NCBI RefSeq assembly: GCF_020882245.1
Contig: NC_083597.1
Location: forward strand, 73,076,152-73,140,151
Length of the DNA stretch: 64,000 bases
Reading direction: 5' to 3'
Source: Rhopalosiphum padi
Taxonomy: Eukaryota; Arthropoda; Insecta; Hemiptera; Aphididae
This document shows, piece after piece, positions 56,108 through 64,000 of this stretch. Position 1 is the stretch's first letter; each line of letters begins with the position of its first letter. Position numbers and translations under genes: made by a program. The notes beneath the pieces were generated by a model, which worked only from the letters and a program-made list of their open reading frames with translations, had not been told where the DNA came from and searched no databases.

Positions 56108-57349
56108 CCCATTTTCTCCCCCTATAACTTTAATTATATATTTTAAAGTATTTTTAGTTATTCTAATTGCATATTCTCATGCATATTTCAAAAATGTTTT
56201 GAACCCCATAATAATTATTTATTTATATAAAAAAAAAAATAGCTGCATATTTTATAGCATTGCTTGGTAAATTTAATTGCATATTTTAAATATTTTAAGT
56301 ACAATAATAAGTGTACCGAACCAAAGTTGTTGTTAACATATATTTTTAACATAAGTTGGTCGAAGCGCCGTGATATTTCAGAAAATATAAGTCCCTAAAC
56401 CTAATAAAGGATTGCGAACCCACGAACAGCTTGACAAACACGCCAAACTTTAATAACTACCGACAAACATATAAAGGTTTCGACAACCGTCCGACGAAAC
56501 CATTCCAAGCGGCAGTCGGTAATCCAACCGAAAGACTAAACACAAACTGACAAATATACCACGTACGCATATAGACACGATTTTTCTATACCGGTCAACG
56601 AACGCCAACGTCCAAATGTAAATATCGCTGTGAGCAATCGTTTTCTGTTGTAAATTATTATCGTACGGGTTGTGGAATTTATTTCGATTAAATATAAACA
56701 TATACCTACGATATTTCCGTGTGGATATTTCTCTATCTGGACCATTCTGTATCATCCTTATATATTAAGCTATAGTTAAGTGGTTACCTATCGATAAAAG
56801 ACAGATTTTATCCTCGACAGTTGTTTCAACAGATAATGGTTTATGTAAATATTTTAGGTATGCTTAAGAATACCATATTATAATGCAACGGTATCTCATA
56901 TTACAGCAGTATATTTCAACACGTGACTTAATATTATTATTATCCAATTTGTTATGGAAACTCATTCATTTTAATATTTTTTTTCCTTATATAACTCGTA
57001 TTATAATCATATTACTAAATATCATTATGGTAGCAGGTGGGAGAGGAAAAAATTTTTCTAACATAATATTTTACGAACAGTTCTTACCTTTGTGTTTAGA
57101 CATGGTGACGGATTCCAGAGGCTTGTAGAGTTTCACCGACGTGGGATCGGTGAACGGTGGCGGAGATTCGGTACCAGATCTGGAACTGCTGCACTCATCG
57201 TCCTCTAGCTCGTCCTTGACCGTCTGGTTTTGTTGCTGGTGTATAAATAATATTTGTTGTTGTTGTTGCTGCTGTGGTTGTTGGTGCTGCTGTTGTTGGT
57301 GAAACATCAGTTTTGGTCCCAATTTCTTCACCGCGTAGTATCGGGGCAT
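21331..57349 (-). CDS. scrt: Scratch-family zinc-finger transcriptional repressor, complete four-exon gene
   Basis: Whole coding sequence, read right to left as exons 57349-57088, 34992-34890, 31141-30696 and 21854-21331 (TAA stop at 21333-21331). The lengths 262+103+446+524 give 1,335 bases and 444 residues. Each intron has a GT donor and AG acceptor, and the split codons join cleanly (phases 1, 2, 1). The product has a SNAG-like start (MPRYYAVKKL), a Q-rich stretch, a Pro/Ala/Thr-rich middle and five zinc fingers at residues 275-409. The finger block matches the Scratch branch of the Snail superfamily, as I recall it, nearly residue for residue, including YATSSNLSRHKQTHRSLDSQ, YVSMPALAMHLLTH and FSRPWLLQGHLRSHTGEKP. 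Family knowledge: Scratch proteins are nuclear, bind E-box-like CAGGTG sites and promote neuronal fate by repression. That role is inferred here by orthology. I saw no sign of a missing exon or frameshift. Confidence 0.93.
25019..25077. repeat. Pyrimidine (TC)n microsatellite in intron 3
   Basis: CTCTCTCCCTCTCTTTCTC-type sequence, interrupted by ACCCCTACT. On the scrt transcript (minus) strand it is a GAGA-type purine tract, which could bind GAGA-factor-like proteins; that is speculative. Confidence 0.75.
25448..25990. mobile_element. Possible decayed non-autonomous transposon (Helitron-like)
   Basis: Begins near AATAATCTATACTAAGAAAATG and contains the segment TGGTTCAACCAATTTGGATGAAGTTTTTAC at about 25906. 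Wording like TCTATACTA... followed by an ACCGATTTGGATGAAATTTTT-type segment recurs in Helitron-like non-autonomous elements of insects, as I remember them. The termini are not clear, no terminal hairpin was verified and no protein is encoded. Confidence 0.25.
28785..28812. repeat. (TA)n microsatellite in intron 3
   Basis: Alternating TA run between CpG-rich segments. Confidence 0.85.
30696..31141 (-). CDS. scrt: scrt coding exon 3: Pro/Ala/Thr-rich middle region
   Basis: Encodes residues 122-270. The acceptor is CTCGCACAG (AG at 31143-31142) and the donor is AAAG|GTCAGT (GT at 30695-30694). The segment begins SLPPLPPP and has a PLTPPASEYSSDAEN block (residues 170-184) with several Ser/Thr-Pro sites. 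There is a run of Ala/Val/Thr near 196-210, then YSLIDYVIERSDGG (211-224), which may be a conserved Scratch motif, and a run of eight Thr at 252-259. The region is mostly low complexity and probably disordered. It is markedly more GC-rich than the flanking introns, which is typical of coding DNA in this window. The exon joins in phase on both sides. Confidence 0.88.
31142..34889 (-). other. scrt: scrt intron 2 (3,748 bases)
   Basis: Begins GTAAGAACC and ends CTCGCACAG on the minus strand. It is almost entirely AT-rich. It contains a 16-base-arm inverted repeat at 34.53-34.57 kb and short TTA/ATT runs. The open frames at 33.29-33.61 kb on both strands show no recognisable protein. Confidence 0.87.
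34533..34573. repeat. Perfect inverted repeat, 16-base arms
   Basis: Arms AACATTTTATTATAAT (34533-34548) and ATTATAATAAAATGTT (34558-34573) are exact reverse complements around a 9-base loop. It lies in scrt intron 2, about 320 bases past the exon 2 donor in the direction of transcription. It could form a hairpin in DNA or pre-mRNA, but it is AT-only apart from the ends. Confidence 0.85.
34890..34992 (-). CDS. scrt: scrt coding exon 2: short linker exon
   Basis: A 103-base exon bounded by TTTGCAG (AG at 34994-34993) and CCAG|GTAAGAACC (GT at 34889-34888). It takes the single G from exon 1 to make an Asp codon (residue 88), then reads YLKYCYELDQKQNLFKERSK and on through EAAHDLLELS. It leaves two bases (AG) that make Arg 122 with exon 3. 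It has no domain that I can name, but it is charged and looks helical, and it is open throughout in the only phase that joins exons 1 and 3. Its donor (GGTAAGAAC) is almost identical to that of exon 1. Confidence 0.87.
35609..35636. repeat. (TA)n microsatellite in intron 1
   Basis: Alternating TA run of about 28 bases. Confidence 0.85.
36880..37065. other. GC-rich open island in scrt intron 1, possible enhancer or exon
   Basis: A sharply bounded GC-richer segment about 1.9 kb upstream of exon 2. It is open on the plus strand (reading APNLPQTPPSPPLLPLTLPN and on to LLLAEALRPT, followed by CGACAG|GTACAT) and also on the minus strand (reading VGLNASAKSNLYAGSPSLQ). Neither frame has a convincing acceptor: the plus side has a weak pyrimidine tract, and the minus frame hits a stop with no AG before it. 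It could be an enhancer or a lost exon. No function is assigned. Confidence 0.3.
39866..39983 (+). CDS. Candidate nested first exon of unknown gene (low confidence)
   Basis: Starts with a good arthropod-type initiation context (TCAAAATGTC), reads MSNFKKYPPGAVTTPTSKYV and on to LLSEKLRLKHP, and ends CATCCCG|GTGAGTAC, a strong donor. The frame stays open past the donor to 40132. I do not recognise the peptide, and I found no matching second exon on the plus strand. It lies opposite in direction to scrt within intron 1. It could equally be a transposon fragment or a chance frame. Confidence 0.2.
40200..40535. promoter_or_regulatory. CpG- and purine-rich island in intron 1, possible enhancer
   Basis: Non-AT-rich block with GAGAGAGA-type runs (about 40281-40292), CGCGACGGAGCGTACGCG-type text, and two copies of GGAGGTATAGG at 40413-40423 and 40446-40456. 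It has no long open frame. The repeated purine motif and the change in composition suggest regulatory DNA, but this is inference. Confidence 0.25.
41877..41904. repeat. (ATT)n microsatellite
   Basis: About nine TTA/ATT units in intron 1. Confidence 0.85.
43566..43597. repeat. (ATT)n microsatellite
   Basis: Ten or so pure ATT units in intron 1. Confidence 0.85.
45500..46800. promoter_or_regulatory. Higher-complexity island in intron 1
   Basis: About 1.3 kb of less AT-rich sequence with several overlapping open frames on both strands (45.5-45.8, 45.8-46.27, 46.25-46.75 kb), none recognisable. It includes a pyrimidine-rich stretch with TCTCTCTTCC and TCTTTCTCGCTCC near 46400-46450. The frames show no conserved motif and overlap each other, so regulatory DNA is the likelier reading. 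A CAGCTG E-box lies just beyond it at about 46832. Confidence 0.25.
47496..47527. repeat. (AAT)n microsatellite
   Basis: Ten or so AAT units; it explains the poly-Ile frame on the minus strand. Confidence 0.85.
53100..53500. promoter_or_regulatory. Higher-complexity island in the first part of intron 1
   Basis: About 400 bases that lack the usual AT runs, with no open frame. It holds a perfect 7-base-arm inverted repeat, TAGTGTG/CACACTA, with a 6-base loop at 53426-53445. Its position about 4 kb downstream of the scrt start makes an enhancer plausible; nothing in the sequence proves it. Confidence 0.2.
56062..56103. repeat. (TA)n microsatellite, longest in window
   Basis: About 42 bases of alternating TA, roughly 1 kb downstream of scrt exon 1. 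Confidence 0.9.
57088..57349 (-). CDS. scrt: scrt coding exon 1: SNAG-type start and Q-rich region
   Basis: Encodes residues 1-87 plus the first base of codon 88. The ATG at 57349-57347 sits in a good context (TTACCATG) and is followed at once by a SNAG-like peptide, MPRYYAVKK, which fixes the start because SNAG must be N-terminal. Residues 17-42 are rich in Gln and His. Residues 46-62 form an acidic/serine cluster, and V44-K45-D46-E47 fits the sumoylation consensus psi-K-x-E (inference only). The exon ends AAAG|GTAAGAAC, a strong donor at 57087-57086; reading past it meets a stop within a few codons. SNAG peptides recruit the LSD1/CoREST corepressor in Snail and Gfi proteins, so a repressor role is likely. 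Confidence 0.9.
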
Positions 57350-57399
57350 GGTAACGTAGTTGAATCGTCGTCGGAGTAAAGTGAGAAAAAAATTCTCCT

Positions 57400-57407
57400 C
57401 TTATATA
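57400..57407 (-). promoter_or_regulatory. Candidate TATA element of scrt
   Basis: On the minus strand TATATAAG lies about 50 bases upstream of the scrt ATG. About 24 bases downstream of its first T comes CTCACTTTAC, which resembles an initiator (near 57383). That would give a 5' UTR of only about 35 bases. The surroundings are AT-rich, so a chance match is quite possible, and the true start could be farther upstream with a spliced UTR. Confidence 0.25.
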
Positions 57408-57718
57408 TAATATAAATATATAAAATAAAAAACAGATCTAGACTGAATTGAGCACTAATCGATTATCGCTCTGCAGATACTGTCTGTACTGATTATAATA
57501 TTAATGTATACCGTACACTAATAGATTACCTATACCTAATACATATATTATTGCTTTTCGTTCGTTCGGGAAAAAAAAAATTCAATACTAACGTTCCGTT
57601 ATCACTATAATATTGCTAATTATCATTATTATTGCCGTAATGGATACAGTAGTCGCGTTTTTGTGTATGCCTGTTCGGCGCTTTCGCAGATCCGTCAGGG
57701 AAGCCGACAAACGATTAC

Positions 57719-57913
57719 CTACACAGGTAAATATTGCTTATCGCTCAAATTGAGCTTGTCGTTCAAACTGCAACAGAAGTCTCCTCGGGGCGAACGACTT
57801 TTATTGGCCAACCATGTCTGTTTCGACTCGTTTGGCGTCGACGTGAGGAGTACAATTCGATGGTAAATACCACTGTCTCGTCCACCGGTTGCACAACCAC
57901 GACTTTGTCGAAC
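57719..57913 (-). other. Possible 5' UTR exon of scrt
   Basis: A GC-richer 195-base block upstream of the scrt ATG. On the minus strand it is preceded by CTTTGTGTTTCAG and followed by GTGTAG|GTAATC, an acceptor/donor pair of fair quality. It would be non-coding, because its open frame ends at the donor. Against it: no clear acceptor lies between it and the ATG, and the plus strand also offers splice-like sites here (CTTTCGCAG at about 57689, CACAG|GTAAAT at about 57726). Confidence 0.2.
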
Positions 57914-57949
57914 CTGAAACACAAAGCGTAAATCGTACAATATCAGCAC

Positions 57950-60900
57950 GGTTCACGTATGATAATTACGATTTCAGATGATCGTATAAAATGATTTATA
58001 TATTATTTAATATTTATATTTATACTAAGATACTAGATAATAATACAAGTGCACTTAAAAAATATAAAATATAAAATGCACCGCACAAGGAGTATGCCGA
58101 TTTTACTTTATTTTTGACGTGGTTTATGACAGCAATTACTTCAATGAGGATAAAAACATGATTAACTCTTTTTTTTTTTTATTAGACAAAAAAATCATCA
58201 AATAACAAATTTTTCGACAAACAGTTCAATAATGCCTTATCGCATTGTTTATAATATTATCAGTTAGGTACTCAATTTAAACATACGAGTACGAGAAAAT
58301 AAAATACAATATTCTTCCTCAAATCAATTTTTATATTCTGACAAACGTCACGTGTTTAAGATATTTTTTTCGTGGGGAGGGATACCCCTCTTTTTAACTT
58401 TTTGCAATTTTTCGCATGTCGTACCGTTTTCTTTTCTTTCGTCCACATACAAATATACGTATACAATATAATAAATGAGACTGATACTATATATTATATC
58501 AATCTGTGTCGAAAGTTTTACAGCGGTTGCGATTGTAGCTGGTTCCTTGAAAAAAAGTTTAATTTCGTTCGGACAAATCGTGAAGTAATATTATTATATC
58601 TCGATACACTCGCAGGACCTGTAGCTACAATTTGAAACGTGTATTTTTATTTTGATATAAATACGTTTTGACATTTATTATATCAGTTATACATTATTGT
58701 ATTGCAGGGATTTTGTAAAATATGTTTTTCATTCTTTACATAATTTTATTCGAACAATATTTTGGATTTCAAATAAGTACGCAATTCATGTATTTTTTTC
58801 ACGTATGTTACAACTATGAAAATGTGATTGATTTGTCAAAAGAATTGAGACAAAAAACTTACCGAGAACAAAAATTATGCAATTTTTCAATTTTATTTTT
58901 TGAAAGTTACGACGCATGTCCCGAGTAATACAATACTTATCACGTCACAGATTTAAATTTCGTTGCCAACAACCACTACGAATCGATCTATATAATGTGA
59001 AAGTACGATCAATACATTCAACAATTTAACAGTTATTGAAAATCAATTGAATAATTATTTAAATACTTTTTTTAAATAAATATTTCAAAAATGTTTTAAA
59101 TATTTTCTTAGACATATTCATACTTGAAAATACAATACTTTAATATAACTACTTTTCAAAATTCAAAATAATTATTCTTTACTATTAAGATTGTTTTTTA
59201 ATAATCATTGTAATATTATTTTATTTATAGTTAAAATAAAATATTGAACATTTTTTTTTTTATTTCATTAACGATAGTTTATTTTTTAATATTGGTATAC
59301 AATTATTTCAGAATACTCTAATATACCCTAATACGTTTTTTTTTTATTTTCGTTTAAAGTAAAATTTGAAATAGGTAGTACTAAATTCCAATGATACTTG
59401 AATGGTATATTGTAACGTTGAATTAGTAATTCCTTATTACCAACTAATTGGCTTACCTACTTGTATAATACCAAGTATTTCTATTTTTTCTTGAAAACTT
59501 TTTCTCAAAATTATTTAAAATTATTTTCAAATTAATATAATATTAGTATCTGTATTTAAGTATAATTTTAAAGTTATTTTTACAAAAGTGAAATTTAAAT
59601 CACAAGTATCAGGAGAACCGATTAAAATTTAACGATATTTTTAACGTATGTCGTCGTTTAGGATGTACTCGTGACAGTCGGTTAGCTGTAACGCTGGCAT
59701 AACATTTAACATATAACTCTGGACATTAAGCGTCACATAACCCAATTGCGGTGAGTAAACGGGGTGCCAGGGTGTGCCAACACGTTAAAGGTAACTCAGT
59801 ATTATGGTGAAACGCTGCGACCCACTTTGTATATTTTAATGTAGACGGTGTAACGCGTGTACGCTATACACCCGCCGGACCGCGTTAATATTATTGTAAT
59901 AATATTACAATATTATATTATGTTAATTGGTGCTCATTGCTCAAACGCGCACGTGCATAATACTATTATTATAATAATTGTTATGCGGCAGACTCCGCCG
60001 ACACCGCAATTCGCGATCGCATGAAAGGTTATTGTATTAATAGCATTATTACACTACCTAGCTGACGCCGTCGTGGTGACTTCTATAATTTTTTTTTTTA
60101 TCATCTTCGTCGTGTTAAAAACGAATAATTTTTAAACGGCTCCGCAGACGAGAACGTTCGTGATGCATGTAATAATCGGTAGACCACGCGTGTTGTAGTT
60201 TTAGCAACTGGCTGTTTTTTTGTTACATATATTATGTAAAGTACCTGTAACGCCGAATATTTTTAGGTTTTTTTTCGGCATTTACACGTTATTATTTAAT
60301 TTTCTGTCTACCACCGCGCACTGGTTATCCACCCATTGAAAAAAAAAAACTATACTTGAGGGTTTTCATCATGTAAAAACGTTTGAACAACTATAGGTGC
60401 ACAGGGAATTTTAATAATATAAAATAAATATAAAATAAATATACATATTAATTACTGTTAATCGTATTTCCCTAACTTACATATGATCTTAAAAATGAAT
60501 TTGAAACAAACAAAACATTTTAAAATAGATATGAAATAAATATTTGTTGATTTAATTTGTATGTTATTATAACACATTATTCGTTTATACATATCGAATA
60601 CCGAGGGTTTAAATATTAATCAAAATTATAATAGGTATATCAATACTTTTTATATATCAAATGTTATGTAGGACTTAATTAATTTTTAGGTCAATCGTAT
60701 GAAGAAAAACTTAAAATAACTTTACTATTAGACGATATCATATAATATTTGATTGTCTATGGAATACTTTATTTCTATCAGTATTTTTAAGAATAAAAAT
60801 ACTGATATTTAATTAAGAATTTATATAATATTTATTCTTAATTTTCATTATGAAACAGTTAGATATAATATTATACAGTTCGAGTTAGTAGATAAATACA

Positions 60901-63900
60901 ATATTTGAACTCCAAATATTTGTTACGATATCGTTACTAGATGATTATCGACTCAATTGTCAAAGCATAGGACGGATATATTAGCCGTACTAATAAATTT
61001 TTAGATTAACCATTAATCTTGCAACAATAAATTTTTCTAAAATAAGGTATTCATCACATTATAATAGTTTTTACCATAAACTATATAGTAATATTAAATA
61101 TTTTTTATTTTAATTTTTAAGTTTTTATGAAAACAAAATTTTCAAAAATATATTAGTCACCTTATATTAGTGGTTAAATTATATTATAATAGTATACAAA
61201 TTAGACAATCTAAAAATATATATATACTAAAGAATATTAACCAACATAAAATACACACTCAACATTTTTCAGATCCATCCAAATTATTATTGTATATTAT
61301 TACCAGAATGACTTGCTGTAGCTTATTAATTCGATTTTACCATTAACCACATGAATATACCTTAAAACGTTGATTATACAACCATATTCAAAACATACGG
61401 TAATGTACTAATTAAAATATAAAAACAATAAATAAACAAAATCGTTTATCCTACTACTAATTATATAGGCTATTTGTTATAATAGAAGCTAAAATATTTT
61501 CACGACAATAAACGTTATATTCTTTCAAACAACATATAAGCAAAAAAAAAAACCGTCTAAAAATATTCTACTAGCAAGTATACCAAATGCCCACACTCAA
61601 CCCAAAATAAAATCGTATGTTGCAGCGAAAAAAAACTAAAAACCACAACTGTCTATTTCTAATATTAATTTTAAATTAAATAATCAGTCCACTAATTTAC
61701 ATTTTTTCCTACGTTATAAATGCATTCAAGATACTACAATCCATTTTAGTTTAATATTTAAATTACCAGATCTTCAGTCCTTAATTTTGTTTTAACTTTA
61801 TGTTATGTATTGTAAAAAAGTGTTAAAGTAACCAAATATGCTCTTATAGTAATTTTTGACCACTTTGACCTATATCTTATACTTAACTTTTGACAAATAA
61901 GATAATACCACACGTGGCCACTTTCAACTCGCTTTATATTGTATATATATATTTGTATTAAATTTTACAGTAAAACGTGCATGACCTGTATCAAGTCAAA
62001 TGTTCCGAAAATATACAAAAAGTAAGGGTACTATTTGATTAAAAGTTTGCCTCCTTGTATAAAATACGAAGAAAATATGTTTAAGCAAAATTATGTGCAG
62101 TGATATGCGACAAACGCGCGTATTAGTACAGTTGGTATTTTTTTACAAGGTTTGGTTAATGTCATCGGAGTTTAGTAATAAATGTTTCATAAAATTAAAA
62201 TAATAAAACAATGACAAACTCGAAAAAACGCTTTAATAATTTAATAATATTAGGTATTTACAGTCGGTTTGTACATGGTTGGCGTGCGAATCGTTTTATT
62301 CGAAACAGCCGAATTTCCGGGAAACGTATAAAAAAATAAAAAGACGCTTGTAATATTATTATATATACGACATGTGAAATCGCCGCCGACTTTGTTTTAA
62401 ATTTCGTCTCTCGTAGTACAGTAACGATGGGTATACCGCGTCGTAACGGAACATCGCAATAATAATATGTTATTTCATGTACCTACGCTGCACGGTGTAT
62501 CGCAAGTTTGCATGAATATTTCATTCGTCCTGGTGACATTTAAGTCTCCAACGTAATGTATTATGTATAAATAACGTGATCTACTCCGTAGATCTAAAAA
62601 CGTAATAACAGCGAATTATTACGATAAAATAGATTCTAGAGAGAATAGATACGTCGAAAAAACCTCCCACTTTAGTAAATAACATTATTTCAACGAATTT
62701 TAGAGTCCTAAGCAGATCGGAAAACATTGAAGAGTTATATCACAAAGTTACGACATTTATCTTAAAAACAAAAACTATAACAACTATAAATGGAATATTA
62801 TGTTTTATTATGGAACAATTTAAATGAAGGGAAAAATGGAAATTTAGAAAATTAAATATCATAAGATTTACTTATCGTTGAGTTTAACCAAAATAAAATG
62901 CTTTCAACAATGTTTTTGTCATTTTATTTTATTATGAGTATATTTACCATAAAATTCGCATAAGTTATAGTTATAGCCAAATTGCGTCAACATAAATTGT
63001 CGCCTTTATATTTTCATAACAAACACCGGACCACCCGTTAGTTACTTAGATTTAATATTTAAATAGTATACTTACATTTATAAGTTTAAATTGTACGTAA
63101 AAATGCCAAAAATCTGCAGTATTATTATTTATTATAAAATTAATCCATTTATATATATGTATATAACGAAGGTCTATTGTTAATGCTAACAAAAATAATT
63201 TGTTTTGTACATTACTCACGATTTAATGTAATAATGATTTTTCGAAGGTACACAGTTGCATGCACGTATGTAAATAAGAAGAAAACAATTTTAATCGAAA
63301 TTATTTTAATTTTTTTTTTTTAATATTTAAAATCGAATTTGAATACCAAATATAATGCATATTCTAGTTAAATATATATATTTCGTTAGTGGTTTCGAGA
63401 AAAATATAAAGTAAAAACACTGTTAACATTTGAATTAAACCGCATTCAAAATGATAATATTATGTATTCAGTATTTTTATTTTGGTCTCGCCGTTCAACG
63501 GTAGTGTAGATTCGCACGGTGCATTATATTATACTGTTGCAGCCTCTGTGCGAACGACCCTTTAGTGAAATGTTTTGGGGGGAAAAAAGGGTCCGGAGTC
63601 TGCGGCAGTATACGTATATATAGTCAAATCGAACGCTTGCTTTCTTAAAATTTTCGATAATAATATATTCCCCAATCTAGTCGAACCACCTGCATCGCGG
63701 ATACCTCCATTGATATTACTTCTACAACCGCTTGCGGGGCGTTTAACGCTGCAGATTGGTATTTCATACGATTAAATTGCAATATTTTTTTCAAATATCT
63801 GTATATTATAATAGATGAATTATTATTATCTCAGATAATCAGATTATCGTTTGTATACGTATAATTAATTCACACAGCAACCAAACTAACGATTTCGATA

Positions 63901-64000
63901 GAAAATTAAATAAAACTTTACCATTACACTTTAATAATATTATAAGTTTAATTGAAATTCCGATTAACACAGCCTTGATTTAAAGAAAGTTTATAAAATT
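57950..64000. other. Upstream flank of scrt, no gene recognised
   Basis: AT-rich intergenic DNA. A GC-richer block at 59.64-60.2 kb (with GGGGTGCCAGGGTGTGCC and CGCCGGACCGCG-type text) and another at 62.25-62.65 kb may be regulatory. The open frames at 58.37-58.93 and 63.57-63.78 kb have no recognisable motif. Confidence 0.45.

Larger units (their letters stand above)
34993..57087 (-). other. scrt: scrt intron 1 (22,095 bases)
   Basis: Begins GTAAGAAC and ends TTTGCAG on the minus strand. It is mostly AT-rich, with (TA)n at 35.6 and 56.06 kb and ATT/TAA microsatellites at 41.88, 43.57 and 47.50 kb. Several GC-richer islands stand out: 36.88-37.07, 37.4-38.0, 39.85-40.55, 41.9-42.3, 45.5-46.8, 50.0-50.7 and 53.1-53.5 kb. 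Long first introns of developmental transcription-factor genes often hold enhancers; that is inference here. No second gene could be demonstrated inside it. Confidence 0.87.

Noticed and set aside
58372..58928. Two plus-strand frames upstream of scrt
   Set aside because: No recognisable domain, AT-rich codons and no promoter or splice context.
1..64000. tRNA, rRNA, known microRNA, CRISPR array or prokaryotic operon
   Set aside because: I looked for B-box-like GGTTCGAATCC sites, common insect microRNA seeds and regular spacer repeats and saw none; the only regular array is the 30-bp minisatellite, which has no spacers.

Overview
The window looks like animal nuclear DNA, most likely from an aphid (Hemiptera, Aphididae). 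It is very AT-rich, with many ATT/TAA/TA microsatellites and frequent TACCTATA-like stretches. CpG dinucleotides are still common, giving islands of CG-rich text. Introns are long with GT..AG borders, and there are no operons or closely packed ORFs. The group is inferred from composition and from the one recognisable protein; the species cannot be read from the sequence.

One protein-coding gene is well supported. It is a complete scratch (scrt) orthologue, a Snail-superfamily C2H2 zinc-finger transcriptional repressor, on the minus strand. Its coding sequence is complement(join(21331..21854, 30696..31141, 34890..34992, 57088..57349)). This gives four coding exons, 1,335 coding bases and 444 residues. 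Splice phases match at all three junctions. Exon 1 carries a SNAG-type N-terminus and a glutamine-rich stretch. Exon 2 is a short 103-base linker. Exon 3 is Pro/Ala/Thr-rich. Exon 4 encodes all five zinc fingers and a low-complexity tail. The introns are 22,095, 3,748 and 8,841 bases, so the locus fills about 36 kb of the window.

Layout: 1-21,150 is downstream intergenic DNA with a CpG-rich block (1.8-3.45 kb), a probable decayed non-LTR retrotransposon scrap (7.5 kb), a 30-bp tandem repeat (15.8 kb) and many microsatellites. The scrt gene runs from 57.35 kb down to 21.33 kb, with a candidate TATA element and a candidate poly(A) signal at its two ends. Its introns contain AT-rich DNA, GC-richer islands that may be enhancers, a possible Helitron-like remnant, and two short ORF islands on the plus strand that could be unannotated exons but are not convincing. 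57.4-64.0 kb is the upstream flank with no recognisable gene.

No tRNA, rRNA, known microRNA, CRISPR array or intact transposon was recognised. Most ORFs over 60 codons here look like chance open frames or shadows of the scrt exons. No new biological system is evident. The points most worth checking are the unusual SNAG sequence of this Scratch protein, the islands in the giant first intron, and the two candidate plus-strand exons nested in it.
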